Assembly: GCA_948099385.1 (NCBI GenBank)
Contig: CANUEZ040000103.1
Coordinates: 7,612,501 to 7,676,500, forward strand
Source: Fasciola hepatica
Lineage: Eukaryota; Platyhelminthes; Trematoda; Plagiorchiida; Fasciolidae
DNA: 64,000 nucleotides
Direction: 5' to 3'
A model generated the notes under the pieces. The model ran no database searches, was not told the origin of the DNA, and saw only the letters and a list, made by a program, of their open reading frames with translations. Below are positions 12,241 through 21,533 of this stretch, piece after piece (position 1 is the first letter of the stretch; each line of letters starts with the position of its first letter). The position numbers and the translations under genes were made by a program.

Positions 12241-12918
12241 TGCGCGCCTGTGCCGGAGAGGATGTTGGGATTCGAATGGAACACGATGGAAGACACGTTC
12301 CAGCTTTCGTTCGCAATTCGCGGAAAACCTCGAAGTAGGCGTGGCTTGTTGTCTATAGTATCATCCGTGTTCGACCCACTAGGGTTGGTTTCACCTTTCA
12401 TTCTGCCAGGCAAGGTGTTATTGCAATCACTGCGTCGCTTAAAGCTTGGTTGGGACGACCCAATTGGAGAAAAACCCATACGATGCTGGAACGAGTGGTT
12501 AAGAAGCATGGAACAACTTTGCGCATTCAAAATTCAGCGTTTTGTCGTTAGAGGTGACACTCTGAACGAAGGTGTACAGCTTCGTATATTTTGTGGCACT
12601 TCCAAAGTTGGCTATGGAGTGGTGGCGTATTCCAGAATGGTTTCAAGGGACATAGTCCCTTACTGTAACCTACTGCTCTCTAAGTCAAGGGTAGCTCCTC
12701 CGAAGACCGTAACGATTCCTCGATTGCAGCTAGCCGCAGCAAGACTGACCGTTAGAGTTTCTCGGATTCTTATGGAAGAAACCGGAATCAAGTTTGGTAA
12801 GACCTGCTACTGGGTGCACTCTGCGATAATTTTGCACTACACAAACAACACTAAAATTAGATTTATTACGTATGTTGCGAACCGTTTGGATGAAGTCTAT
12901 CAGTGGTCGGGACCCTGA
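12241..12918 (+). pseudogene. BEL/Pao RT connection and RNase H, catalytic residues lost
   Basis: The longest open piece of the element (265 codons from 12121). It includes ERMLGFEWNTMEDTFQL, SIVSSVFDPLGLVSPFILPG and WDDPIGE, which are classical BEL landmarks. The RNase H part follows: LRIFCGTSKVGYGVVAY has glycine where the family carries aspartate (FCDAS), and CYWVHSAIILHY has histidine at the WTDS aspartate. SRVAPPKTVTIPRLQLAAA and FITYVANRLDEV are well kept. The frame is preserved but two metal-binding acidic residues are gone, so the domain is inactive. Confidence 0.82.
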
Positions 12919-12929
12919 CAATGGCGTCA

Positions 12930-14640
12930 TGTCAGATCGGAGGCTAACCCTGCAGACTTGGCATGAAGAGGCACAACATCACCGAGTGATATCAGCTGCT
13001 GGTTCGAAGGTCCTAATTTCTTGATGAACGATGAAACTTCAAGGCCGACCAGTCCTACGGTGTCTGCAGCACCACCAAACGTTGAGTTGAAACAGTTCTC
13101 ACAATGTTGCAGGATACATGGACGCACGCACTCCTAGCTAGGTACTCCAGTTGGTTTCACTTTGTGAGGTCGGTAGCGCGGTGAACCCGTTTCAAAATGT
13201 ACGTTGCAGTCATGAGAGGCGGGCACAGGGATCTAGGATTGAGAACTGGGCCGTTGAAGGTAAACGACATTGTTAAAGCGGAGGAAAGTGTTATTCCGAT
13301 TGTACAAGCTAAGGTCAATGGTGAAGAGTTGAAATGGCTACGAGACAGGAACAATAACCTATGCACTAGCAAATCTCCGATGAACAGGACTCTAATAAAA
13401 CTCGATCCAGTTTTATTTAATCGGATTATTCGTGTTGGAGGACAACTGAACTACTCCAGTCAGTTTCAGGGTGTGAAACATCCGTTGATACTGCCCAAGA
13501 CTCACACGATTTCAGACTCGATACTCCGATGGTATCACGCGATGGAAGGACACGCAGGACCTTCTCAGTTATTCGCGGAACTTCGCAAATGTTTTGGGTT
13601 GTACAGAGGGGAGCTGCCGTCAAGCGAGTACTTAAAGGGTTCTGAAGATACCGGAAACATTTGGCGGTCGTAGAAAAAAAATGACGGCTCCTTCACCAGC
13701 GATTACAGTCAAACATGGTTGGTTTCCGTTCAAGTAGGTTGGAAAAGATTACTCTGGCCCATTTGCAGTTAAACATGGGCGCAGCATGGAGAAGCGATAT
13801 AGATGCATCTTTGCCTGCCTGCAGATGCGTGCGACACATTGAAGTTTCTTATTCTCAGCGTGGATTCATTCATTATGACAATACTGCGCTTCATGTCGAG
13901 GAGCGGGGCACCATCCGAAATGTTGAGTGATCATTGTATACTTTTTGTAGGGGCTCAAAAGGAATTGAAGAACCTAATTGGAAACTGGTCAAGTGATAAG
14001 ATTGCTGATAGGTCGTTGCAACGAAGAGTGCAGTGGCACTTCAATCCCCCACATGCTAGTCACCGTGGTGGCATATGGGAGCTCGTGGTGCGCTCGGTTG
14101 GAAGAGTACTTCTTTCAGTTTGTGACGAGCAGCCGATGATTGACGAAATATTGTTGACATTCCTTGCGGAAAGTGAGTGGATAGTAAACGGACGACCGCT
14201 ATTGCCTGTGACCTCGGACTGCCGTGATCTGCCAGTACTCACGCCCAATGAACTACCTATCCTGAGGGCGAACTCACGAAATATTCCGACGAATTCGTTG
14301 CGCAATAGAATGGATCGTCAGCGGAAGCAGGCTAACTAACAAACATCTGTGTTTTAGAAGAGATGGATCAGGCAATATCTTGCACTATTACAACAGCGGC
14401 AGAAGTGGATAACTCCCGAACGCAACTTCAGATCGGGTGATGTAGTGCCACTAATTTCGGAGGCTTTGCCGCGTGGCCGCTGGCCCATGGGAGTCATCGA
14501 AAGCATCTCAGTTTCGGACGATGGCTTGGTACGAACGGCAACAGTGCGAACTAATGAATGATTAGTGCTCCGCGACATTTGAAAGATTTGTCGTATTGGA
14601 GGCGAACCGGACATTGGTGGCGTAAGTTCATAGGCCAACT
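12930..14640 (+). pseudogene. BEL/Pao integrase with C-terminal tail, frameshifted
   Basis: Begins with SEANPADLA and GPNFLMND in the RNase H-to-integrase linker. 13197-13673 gives HPLILPKTHTISDSILRWYH and HAGPSQLFAELR (H2C2-like region). About 13740-13850 gives KDYSGPFAVKHGRSMEKRY around the first catalytic aspartate. 13803-14339 gives SDHCILFVGA (second aspartate kept, neighbouring residues altered), WHFNPPHASHRGGIWELVVR with the catalytic glutamate, and LTPNELP. About 14354-14560 reads WIRQYLALLQQRQKWITPER, RGRWPMGVIE and DDGLVRTATVRTN, the usual BEL C-terminus. At least three frame changes break it. Confidence 0.8.
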
Positions 14641-14884
14641 CTCCTCAAGTTGCAGTCGGGTCTTCGGATCTGACGAACGGGGGGGGGGGGACCGCTGAGA
14701 TTTGACCCACTTGTCCGACTGGGGGCTGCTATTGACGGTGATAAGTTTCAGGTATTGGAAAACCGTAAGGCGAGCCGATGCATGAGGTCGACCAAACCTA
14801 ACGGTGCACGCGAAAGATCCGGGTCGGATTTTGGGGGCCGGTGCAAAGGATATCATGAAACCCCGTTCCATGCATAAGCATCCA

Positions 14885-15258
14885 TGTTACAAACGGTATT
14901 TATCATTCGCATGAACTATCTTTGCGGGAATTCCGATTGTTTGTCTCATTTCTCTAAACCTTTGTCACAAACCGGACTCCAACCGTTGTCCCGGGCGAGA
15001 TTCGCTGAGCTTGAACTTCGTTGTGACTATATTCGGTAATCTGTATCTAACCTTTTGATGTAACCCAGCTACAGTTGTTGCTTTGTTGTTCAATTTGGAG
15101 CAAAAGAGCCCATAAAGAACACTATTGAGGTTTGATTATTGTAAAATTAAGTATATTTTGTGTATAGTACTGTAGCCATTTGGAATCGGCTTTGTTTTGA
15201 ATTGTGTCAAAATTTGTTGCTACGCTTTGCTTGAACGTTCCGGTGGCTGGAGTTTACA
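14885..15258 (+). repeat. Probable BEL 3' LTR, 374 bp
   Basis: Starts TGTTACAAACGG and ends GGAGTTTACA, the TGT...ACA ends usual for LTRs. It lies just beyond the end of the integrase tail and a GGGGGCCGG purine-rich run at 14831-14840. No second copy exists in the window, so this call rests on position and end bases only. The last bases overlap the first bases of the 517-bp repeat that follows. Confidence 0.45.
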
Positions 15259-15686
15259 CCCAACTACCCTAGAAAACTACCAGTCTCCATCTAGGGGTCC
15301 CTAATAGACCGGCTCACTAGCCGAACGATAACTGATTGTTCAGATAACAAAATGTTCATCGTGTAGTTTCCATCAAAACGATAAGCATAACCCACAGCTG
15401 AAACACTCTCCAGACTGCCGCACTCATGATCTCTTTCAGATCGCATTGGTTACTTGGGTAGCCGTCGGCCAACTCGACGTTACTCCCGGATTACCGTAGG
15501 GACTAGACGATTTGGTCCATCGAATTGACAACGGCGTTAACCTATACTGTCGCCTGCTGACGTTATAAGAGGCACCGTACACGACTGACTATAATCCTAT
15601 AGCCGGAGTAACTAACCCCTATGATAATCTCACCGGATCGCGGATGAATGTAATTAAAGGCAGGTTTCGATTTTCTATATGATTCA

Positions 15687-15988
15687 TGTCACATCAGACG
15701 CAATCTTTAACAGTCAGCGGCTTAAAGATGCTTCCGATGATGACGTGCAGAAGCATGTACAACATTGGTTTACCAATGCCAGGGACCGCGGAGGTTCGAT
15801 CAGAAAACGCAGGTAAATCTTTTTAGACCGTTAAACCTAAAGCAGAACTATTTTTCGGTCCATCTAACTTATTTTTCTGGTAATAATTTTAAGTGTTTGA
15901 GCGTGATAAATTTTTTATTTGCCTCTTTTTTTCTAATGTTGCAGATGTAAATCGAGGTCCTCTGGAAGAAAAGAACAACCGGAAAATC
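15687..15988 (+). pseudogene. DUF4806-like C-terminal exons (transposon companion protein)
   Basis: After an AG acceptor (ATCAG, about 15699) the frame reads NSQRLKDASDDDVQKHVQHW followed by FTNARDRGGSIRK. It is clearly homologous to NSERLRDISDGDIVKHIQHW at 26540-26600. A GTAAAT donor at about 15811 and an acceptor TTTCTAATGTTGCAG at 15930-15944 define a likely intron. The last exon would add a basic KSRSSGRKEQPENPPE tail, ending in TAG at about 15988. The helix pattern (acidic helix, then QHWF...A+DR) resembles the DUF4806 domain of animal transposon-associated proteins. The name is by resemblance only. Confidence 0.5.
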
Positions 15989-16182
15989 CGCCAGAATAGA
16001 CTGTACACTTTTTTAAATGTTAATAATACAATTTTATTTGAGCTACTTACTAGGTTGTTTTCTTTGTACCATGTGGCAAGTGGTGGAAATTGGGAAGCTA
16101 AGACCGTTCTCACGAGGTTCGCTAGAGCTTGTCCAGAAATACTGGGAAGAAGTAGGGGGGCTTTTTGTTTCGTTCTAAAATT

Positions 16183-16366
16183 TGGGTTATCCCAATGGGG
16201 CCCCAACTGGGAACCCATTGGGGCACGGTTGGGATGCGTAGCAAATCCCAACCAAAACCCAACATTTAGGCTAGCGTATCCCAACCAAATCCCAATGCAT
16301 CCCAACCTAATCCCAACCAAATCCCAATGGGGACCCAATCGGGATTTGATTGGGATTGCTACTTGG
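16183..16366. repeat. CCCAACCAAATCCCAAT motif array with terminal hairpin
   Basis: Many close copies of CCCAA(C/T)CAAATCCCAAT and its complement, alternating in orientation. Near the end, AACCAAATCCCAAT and AATCGGGATTTGATT can pair around a short GGGGACCC spacer. The array ends GATTGCTACTTGGG. A second array of the same family lies at 49186-49326. It looks like a subterminal binding-site array of a DNA transposon. The in-frame GIRLG/HWD-like peptides read through it are low-complexity and not a gene. Confidence 0.75.
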
Positions 16367-16495
16367 GCTGATTCCTGACACCAATCATCACCTCACACCC
16401 GCTCAATATCTATTTCTAATACTCCACTCCAACGGTTCAATTCTTTCCGCGTTGCAGTACGATACCGAGGACCGGAACCCAGCCCTCGCCGCTGC

Positions 16496-17525
16496 GTTCT
16501 CATTCCATTCTGCCCGCATCGTCTGACTAGCTGCTTTATGCCCACCGCCGTCACCATTTTACCTGCCATCATCTGGAAACAAAGTCGTTATGATACAGAA
16601 TGTCAGCCATCTGTAGCCAACCAGAATTTGGCTAATAATTCGTTCATCATATATACAGAAATTTTTTATCTTTACGCTCTTCCAAATTCTGCCTAGCCGC
16701 ACCAGCAGCGTTTGTCAACACTAATCCGTTTCTTTGGCGGCTCTTCTTTGAAAGTCCATTATGCATTACTACAGCATCCATGCACCTCAAAATTTAGCTG
16801 CAACACTTATGATGTTTTTCGCCCTCATGTGAATTCCAATATGATACCGAAATCACCTGCACAAAAGGTCTGTCTTATCATCACATTTGACTCACTCGCA
16901 TTTATTTCTCATGCTCCCCCCCCCCCCCCCGCAGTTATGTACCCAATGTTGGATCAATGTTTTATAATTTACTGGTATCTCTGACTGCAAGCTAAAAACC
17001 CCATGCGGACTTCATCTTCATTTTTGTTCTTTGGTAACTGTGCCGCCCGGTCACTCGGTAGTGATAGTCCATTTATCCAGTTGGTGCATACTCGCGTCCA
17101 TTTCTGGATGCCGTGACCCGTCGCAGCCAGTTTTCGGCACCCATAAGGCACATCGTGTATTACTCCTGCCTCAACCTGCTGTCCATGTTGTGATTCCCGA
17201 CGCCTATTGTTTTAGTGAACCTTGCGACCACTGCGCTTTTTACCATTCTCCAGTATCGCTTATATCAACATTTCCACGTTTGTCCAGCTAATCACACCAC
17301 CCTCCTCGATTTCGAAACCGGTTTATAATTTCAGCCTTAACCATCACCAATTTAGTTCACCCAAACACTACACGACTTAACTGTCCTGTTTCGGTTACTG
17401 TGGAATTCCTAAATCTAAATAATGTGAATACCTGACATTGTTGTATACGGCTGTATTCTCTGATATTTCTTTTTTCACGTGCCTCGATCATGTTCCAGAA
17501 ATACGCAGTTATCAATCAATTATCA
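16496..17525 (+). repeat. Dispersed repeat family (divergent copy 2)
   Basis: Homologous to 9038-9868 at moderate identity. Its middle (17031-17290: CCGCCCGGTCACTC, CACCCATAAGGCACAT, CGACGCCT.TTG) also matches 49905-50175 and, inverted, 27540-27790. It includes a C homopolymer at about 16916-16930. It joins a gypsy LTR fragment at about 17525. Confidence 0.65.
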
Positions 17526-17653
17526 ATCAATTCAATCTGTAAACCGACTTGCTTCTTCTCCATTCGTCCGATAGAGGGGATATCTATGGTATTTTGCTGC
17601 CAGACCGAACAGAAGACACGTGCTCTAATCGCTCTCTAACGTCGTCTATATTG
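17526..17653 (+). repeat. Gypsy copy A: 3' part of 5' LTR
   Basis: Related to the last third of the LTRs at 26874-27291 and 48534-48952 (CGACTTGC.TCTTCTC.ATTCGTCCGATAGAGGGGAT, GGTATT.TGCTG, CGTCTATA). The LTR is truncated on its left where it meets the dispersed repeat. Confidence 0.65.
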
Positions 17654-17670
17654 GTGAGCCCGAAACTTCC
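17654..17670 (+). promoter_or_regulatory. Gypsy primer binding site
   Basis: TTGGTGAGCCCGAAAC follows directly after the LTR end (CGTCTATA). This TGGTGA.CCC form is typical of tRNA primer sites in CsRn1/Kabuki-type gypsy elements. A similar TGTGAGCCCGACC lies at 40887 in copy B and TGGTGAGCCCC on the minus strand at 33936-33946. Confidence 0.55.
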
Positions 17671-17798
17671 AGAATCTTCCTGGATTATTCGCCCGCACCG
17701 TGAGTCTGTGGTTTTTCGTTGTTTCACGTCCTCTTTTTGTTGCACGATATATATATTTTATGATATATTATCGCAACGTATCCATACCAGAGAATAAG

Positions 17799-18332
17799 AT
17801 GCAGGTCGACACAGATCTCACTCTGTCTGCGGTTGCTTTTAAACCTGTGGCGTTTATCCCACATGATCCCGAGTTTTGGTTTGCAGACTTAGCGCTGCAA
17901 TTTGAGGCACGTAGGGTTACTGGCCAACGCCGACGATTTTCCGATGCCGTAGAGGCAATCCCGGGCGATAGTATCGCCGCGGTCAGGGATTTAGCAATCT
18001 ATCCTCCTCAAGAACAGCTGTATGATCGGCTTAAGGAGGCCACATTGCAAAGTTTTCTTCCTTCTCGGGAGGAACGGTTACGTCGGCTTCTGGCACAGTT
18101 CCCCTTTAGGGGATCCGAAACCCATCCGCAACCTAGCTCAACTCAGGTCCTTGGCAGGGCCCGCCGATAAGGATTAGGAGATAATTAAGGAACTGTAGCT
18201 GGACTCTCTATCCTTCATGTTCGGACCACCGTAACTGCTCTCCTCGAGGACTCGTCCCTGGAACTGGCAGCCGTCGTGGCTGACAAGATTGTCGCACGTG
18301 TCGACAGTGGGACGGAACCCTCATCACGATGA
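17799..18332 (+). pseudogene. Gypsy copy A gag
   Basis: ATG at 17799 opens a 123-codon frame, MQVDTDLTLSAVAFKPVAFI, followed by DPEFWFADLALQFEARRVT, VRDLAIYPPQEQLYDRLKEA and LPSREERLRRLLAQF. This is the standard N-terminal gag of flatworm and arthropod CsRn1/Kabuki-like gypsy elements. A frame change at about 18090 ends the ORF at 18170. The gag C-terminal part (ALLEDSSLELAAVVADKIVA) is still readable to about 18310 in another frame. The start codon is well placed, about 130 bases after the primer site. Confidence 0.8.
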
Positions 18333-18577
18333 TATCACCGCATCCTAGGGGGGCTAATCCGGAGAGGTCTCAGCACTCTAAATCCATCCAGCGTCGACTG
18401 TCTAGTAAGGGCAGAGCTAAAGTATCCGCCCCTCACACTGGCCCGCGTAAGTAACGGCATGGAAGAGCGCCCTCTACTGCCCGCGTCTACAGGAAATCCA
18501 CCTCACCTGTCCCTTCCAAACAAAACCATCTTGCCAGCGGTTAGAAATGGTTCCACCGCGTTTTCGGATAGACACTT

Positions 18578-19429
18578 TTGTTCATACGCAGCGGAAAGCA
18601 CCCCTGCCGGCGAGTAGAATCGGCCGTACTCGCCGGCATTCAGTCTCAAGTTGGTCGTTTGTTTTACCTGCATGATTCGTGCACTAATGCTAGATTCCTA
18701 GTGGGTACTGGGGCCCAAGTTCCTGCCTTGCCAGTTGGTAAAGACAAGCAACGAGCATCTTTTCTTTGGCTCTCCACGGCGAATGGTTCCCTGATTCCTA
18801 CCTAAGACACGAGCCAGCTGACGATCAACCCAAGACCACGACGACTGTATCTGTGGAAGTTCACCCTTGCGGACGTGCCCACAGGCATTTTGGTAATCGA
18901 TTTTCCGGAGCACCGTGAATTACCTGTTTATTCACCTAGGTTGCAGCTTATCGACCCTCCGTCGGACACTATGCTTACGGGTCTCGCAGCTTGAAAAGAT
19001 GCATACTGAATCGCCGGTTTGTTTTCCTACATTCTTCAGTATTTTTGGTATGTGTTCAGAGAACTCCATATTGAGACAAAACCATTTCAAGAGATAAATG
19101 AAGTGAATTGTCGTGTGGAACACCATAGTGTCACTAACAATCCACCATTCACGGAACGACCTCGCCGACTGGCACCGGACAAATCAAAGTTCGCCGAACG
19201 TGAGTTTGACACTTAACTTTCTAAAGGTTTTGTTCGTCCTTTTCACAGTCCAAGGGCTTCACCTCTTCACATGGTTTTTAAGAAAGATGACATTAGCTGG
19301 CGACCATGTGGCAACTATCGAGCACTAAATTCGGTTACCCGTTACGATAGCTATCAGATAACCCACATACATGACATCACATCATCACTTAACGGCACGA
19401 CCGTATTTTCCAAGATGGATTTAGTGTGA
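18578..19429 (+). pseudogene. Gypsy copy A protease and RT N-terminal half; active-site Asp lost
   Basis: One continuous frame with nonsense codons but no frameshift. The protease reads GRLFYLHDSCTNARFLVGTG then AQVPALP. The retropepsin DTGA box is GTGA (GGT for GAT at about 18705). After TAA at 18803 it continues TSQLTINPRPRRLYLWKFTL and ADVPTGILVIDFPEH, typical of the protease end. RT starts at about 19110 (PPFTERPRRLAPDKSKFAER) and, after TAA at 19214, gives SPRASPLHMVFKK, WRPCGNYRALN and FSKMDLV, ending at TGA 19427. Identical to copy B except one base. Confidence 0.82.
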
Positions 19430-19479
19430 GCCTAGTACCAAATCAGTCAAGAAAACAGCTTTCACAACTTCTTTAGTCT

Positions 19480-19817
19480 TGTTTTAGTTCCTACGTTTGC
19501 CTTTTGGTTTGCAAAATGCTGCTCAGAAAGTCCAGATGTTTATCGATAGCGTTGCACAAGGCTTGGAATATGTTCACGTCTATATCGATGATTTGCTAAT
19601 CGCACCGTCAAGCGGAGATGAATATCTCCAATATTTGACCCTTCTATTTCAAAGTTTTTCTGAAAATCGAATGGTAGCCAATCCCGATAAATGTGAACTT
19701 GGCAAACCCAAACTTGTGTTCCTCAGCCACAATGTCACTCGAGAGGGTATAAGCCCTGAGAGGATAAAGTGCGCGATATTATGGATTGCACGGCACCGTC
19801 CTGGATCAAAGTGGTAA
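19480..19817 (+). pseudogene. Gypsy copy A RT catalytic half (YIDD intact)
   Basis: LPFGLQNAAQKVQMFIDSVA (the first codon is TTG, an internal residue and not a start), then VHVYIDDLLIAPSSGDEY with the catalytic YIDD, then MVANPDKCELGKPKLVFLSH and ISPERIKCAI. It stops in the RT connection at RHRPGSKW, where a GGTAACTGG repeat begins. A 15-base deletion just upstream (about 19471) removes codons that copy B still has. The rest of this gypsy element (RNase H, integrase) is absent here. Confidence 0.82.
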
Positions 19818-19952
19818 CTGGAGAACTTCAAGTATTGGGATTAGGTCGATAAAGAAAGTTTGTGGATACACAAACTTCACTGACTGTGACACTTAAGAAT
19901 ATCCCATTGGCGATAGTAACCTCCGGTACTCCAGTTCCACGTCCATCTGGTG
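19813..19952 (+). repeat. 140-bp direct repeat, left member
   Basis: GGTAACTGGAGAACTTCAAG ... CGTCCATCTGGTG. It recurs at 21534-21673 with about five to six substitutions. The pair flanks the LINE RT fragment 19953-21533. Confidence 0.85.
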
Positions 19953-19957
19953 CAGAG

Positions 19958-20807
19958 CTAACGCCGATTAGAGGCACGGTTCGTACAATTTCTATATAGT
20001 GCACATAGCACACATTCCATACAGCAGACAAAGTCATCGATCTGGTCTAAGCCACAGAGCTTTCCATTATTTCCTAGTTCGATACGCCTATCCTGAAGAG
20101 TTCGCAAGGCGTTCTCCCTTATCTTGTCCATAGCTAAGTTGAACAGGAATAGAGAAGTGGAACATCCCTGTCGACCATCGCTGGTAGTTCCCGGCAGACT
20201 GGATAGTTCACCGTAAACTCTCACGCGGCCAGAAGTATGGAAGCATATTGATCTCAGTAGATTCACGAATTTCTGTGGCATAACCATCCGATGAATAGTA
20301 TCGAATAGCGCTGTTCGGTCATTCGAATCGAAGAAAACCGTTATTGTCAGTCCACGGTGTGTGTGACGCGTTTCAAGTATTAACGCAGAGTAAAAATTTG
20401 GTAGGTCCTTCCCAGACCTGGGCGGAATCCGGCCTCGCTGTTTGCGGGGGTTTCTCTCGTGAGTCGGTGTCAGACGGCGAAGCAAAAATCGAGGCTAATA
20501 TCTTTGTGCCTACCTGAATTAGGCTGATCCAATGATCGTTACTGCAGTCATTACGTATTATTTTCTTGAAGATGGGTACAATCAGTGACTCATCCCACGA
20601 CAACGGAATACGCTCCCCATTTCAAATGTCACATAAAAAGTTGGTAAATGGTTTTATCAAAACACCACCGCCCATTATGAAAAGAGTTGGAGGGAGTCTG
20701 TCAGGACCAGCCGCCCTCCCTCGCTTTAGTAACCGAGTGCTCATCTTTAAGTTTACTTTCGAAAGAGGCTTAAATGACACTTCCAAGGTAATCGCAGTTG
20801 TTGCCAT
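19958..20807 (-). pseudogene. LINE ORF2 RT (AGPD-type), copy A; YADD changed to QIDD
   Basis: On the minus strand: LLKRGRAAGPDRLPPTLFIM, then WDESLIVPIFKKIIRNDCSN, then after a frame change LRRLTPTHERNPRKQRGRIP, LTITVFFDSNDRTALFDTIH, GRVRVYGEL, DGRQGCSTSLFLFNLAMDKI and finally GLDQIDDFVCC. These are the ordered RT motifs of a LINE family common in flatworms. The catalytic tyrosine-alanine pair before DD is QI, and F-D-S-N replaces the first-aspartate region FLD. There are at least two frameshifts. The 5' part of the same ORF lies further right at 21953-22231, separated by foreign sequence. Confidence 0.8.
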
Positions 20808-21160
20808 CGAAGTAACTACATTGGCTCACGGTCAGCTGAACTGTTCTTTAAAGTATTGGGGCCAACAGTCAAGCCTCCGATGTTTTCCATGAATAGGCTT
20901 TAAATTTCCAGAGCAAATCGTTTCAATGACAGGGTATGCCGTTCGCCGATGTCACGAACAAGTATGAACAGTCTTTGACTGTTGCTCGAAGCAGCTGCTA
21001 CTTCCATCTCTTCGGCTTTCTTGATCCATCAATGATCGCAATTCTTCCTAAGGCTCTTTGCATCTTAATTTTGTGGATTTCTTCGTATCTTTTGCATCTC
21101 AATACTGTTCAAGAGCAAACATTTTTGGCCTATTAGACTCAGTAAAGTTTTAGAAAACCA

Positions 21161-21400
21161 GTGCATTTGATGGACATCGGATCAAGGGACACAAGCGAAA
21201 GCTGCTACCACCTCCGTTGCCTGTTGGGTATGGTGCGAACTTCTGAATCAGACAAACGTTGTACGGCAAACCGAGTTTGCAGTTTATTTCGACGGCCATG
21301 GAGCTGGAGCAATATTCGCAACAAAAGATGCATGGGCCGACTCTACTTACGTGGACCAGTAAGATCTACAATTCCAAACAAAACGAACCACTGGTAGCTT
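21161..21400 (+). other. Unidentified open frame in duplicated block
   Basis: In the third forward frame about 60 codons stay open (KAATTSVACWVWCELLNQTN ... EFAVYFDGHGAGAIFATKDA) before TAG at 21361. No family could be assigned. It lies between LINE pieces and is present in all three copies (44408-44647; inverted 54384-54623). It could be a captured exon or chance. Confidence 0.25.
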
Positions 21401-21533
21401 ATTGTAATGTGTTTGATCTGGCTCAGAGCACCTGTTGACTTAGAACGCCATGTCAACGTACGATTTCATGTGTCGGAAATTCATACTAGACAATAATAAT
21501 CGATGGTTTGCACAGAACCAAGAATATAAAAGG

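Larger units (their letters stand above)
9870..15258 (+). mobile_element. BEL/Pao LTR retrotransposon, 5'-truncated, dead
   Basis: An ordered BEL/Pao internal region: gag with zinc knuckles, DUF1758-type protease, reverse transcriptase, RNase H, H2C2 integrase and the typical C-terminal beta-rich tail, followed by a probable 3' LTR. No matching 5' LTR is present; coding sequence starts within 30 bases of the tail of the preceding dispersed repeat. Stops and frameshifts separate the domains, and catalytic residues of RT (YVDG) and RNase H (FCGTS, WVHS) are lost. The insertion is therefore old. Confidence 0.85.
15645..16366 (+). mobile_element. 722-bp fragment of a DNA transposon 3' end
   Basis: Defined by comparison with the empty site at 8908/8909. 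It starts (GTAATTAAAGGCAGG) where the longer element at about 26477 reads GTAATTGAAAGCAGG. It carries the last exons of a DUF4806-like gene and ends in an array of CCCAACCAAATCCCAAT motifs with terminus GATTGCTACTTGGG. It is therefore a 5'-truncated or internally derived copy related to the DUF4806-like part of the 24.4-26.7 kb unit. Confidence 0.7.
15257..16495 (+). repeat. 517-bp repeat, copy 2, split by a 722-bp insertion
   Basis: 15257-15644 equals 8521-8908, and 16367-16495 equals 8909-9037 with one mismatch. Between them sits 15645-16366, absent from copy 1, so copy 1 is the empty site. No target duplication is visible at the junction (GCGGA | GCTGATT). Confidence 0.88.

Noticed and set aside
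14679..14690. G homopolymer (and C run at about 16916-16930) as regulatory or quadruplex sites
   Set aside because: A single homopolymer run is more likely slippage or assembly noise; no multi-run G pattern is present.
8521..15644. The 517-bp repeats as LTRs of the BEL element
   Set aside because: The insert-free repeat lacks TG...CA ends, BEL coding starts 0.85 kb after it, and a better TGT...ACA candidate LTR lies at 14885-15258. The flanking repeats look independent.
16183..16366. Helitron terminus
   Set aside because: There is a hairpin near the end, but the terminus is TGGG and not CTRR, and no Rep/helicase coding sequence is present.
16120..16378. Open frames on both strands through the CCCAACCAAATCCCAAT array
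   Set aside because: The peptides (repeating GIRLG/HWD/PNQIP patterns) arise from the DNA motif itself and have no independent coding signal.
20566..20892. 108-codon plus-strand frame opposite the LINE RT (also 43813-44139; 54892-55218)
   Set aside because: Shadow of the LINE ORF on the other strand.
21280..21330. VYFDGHG as a protein phosphatase 2C signature
   Set aside because: Only a few residues agree and the surrounding sequence does not follow the family.
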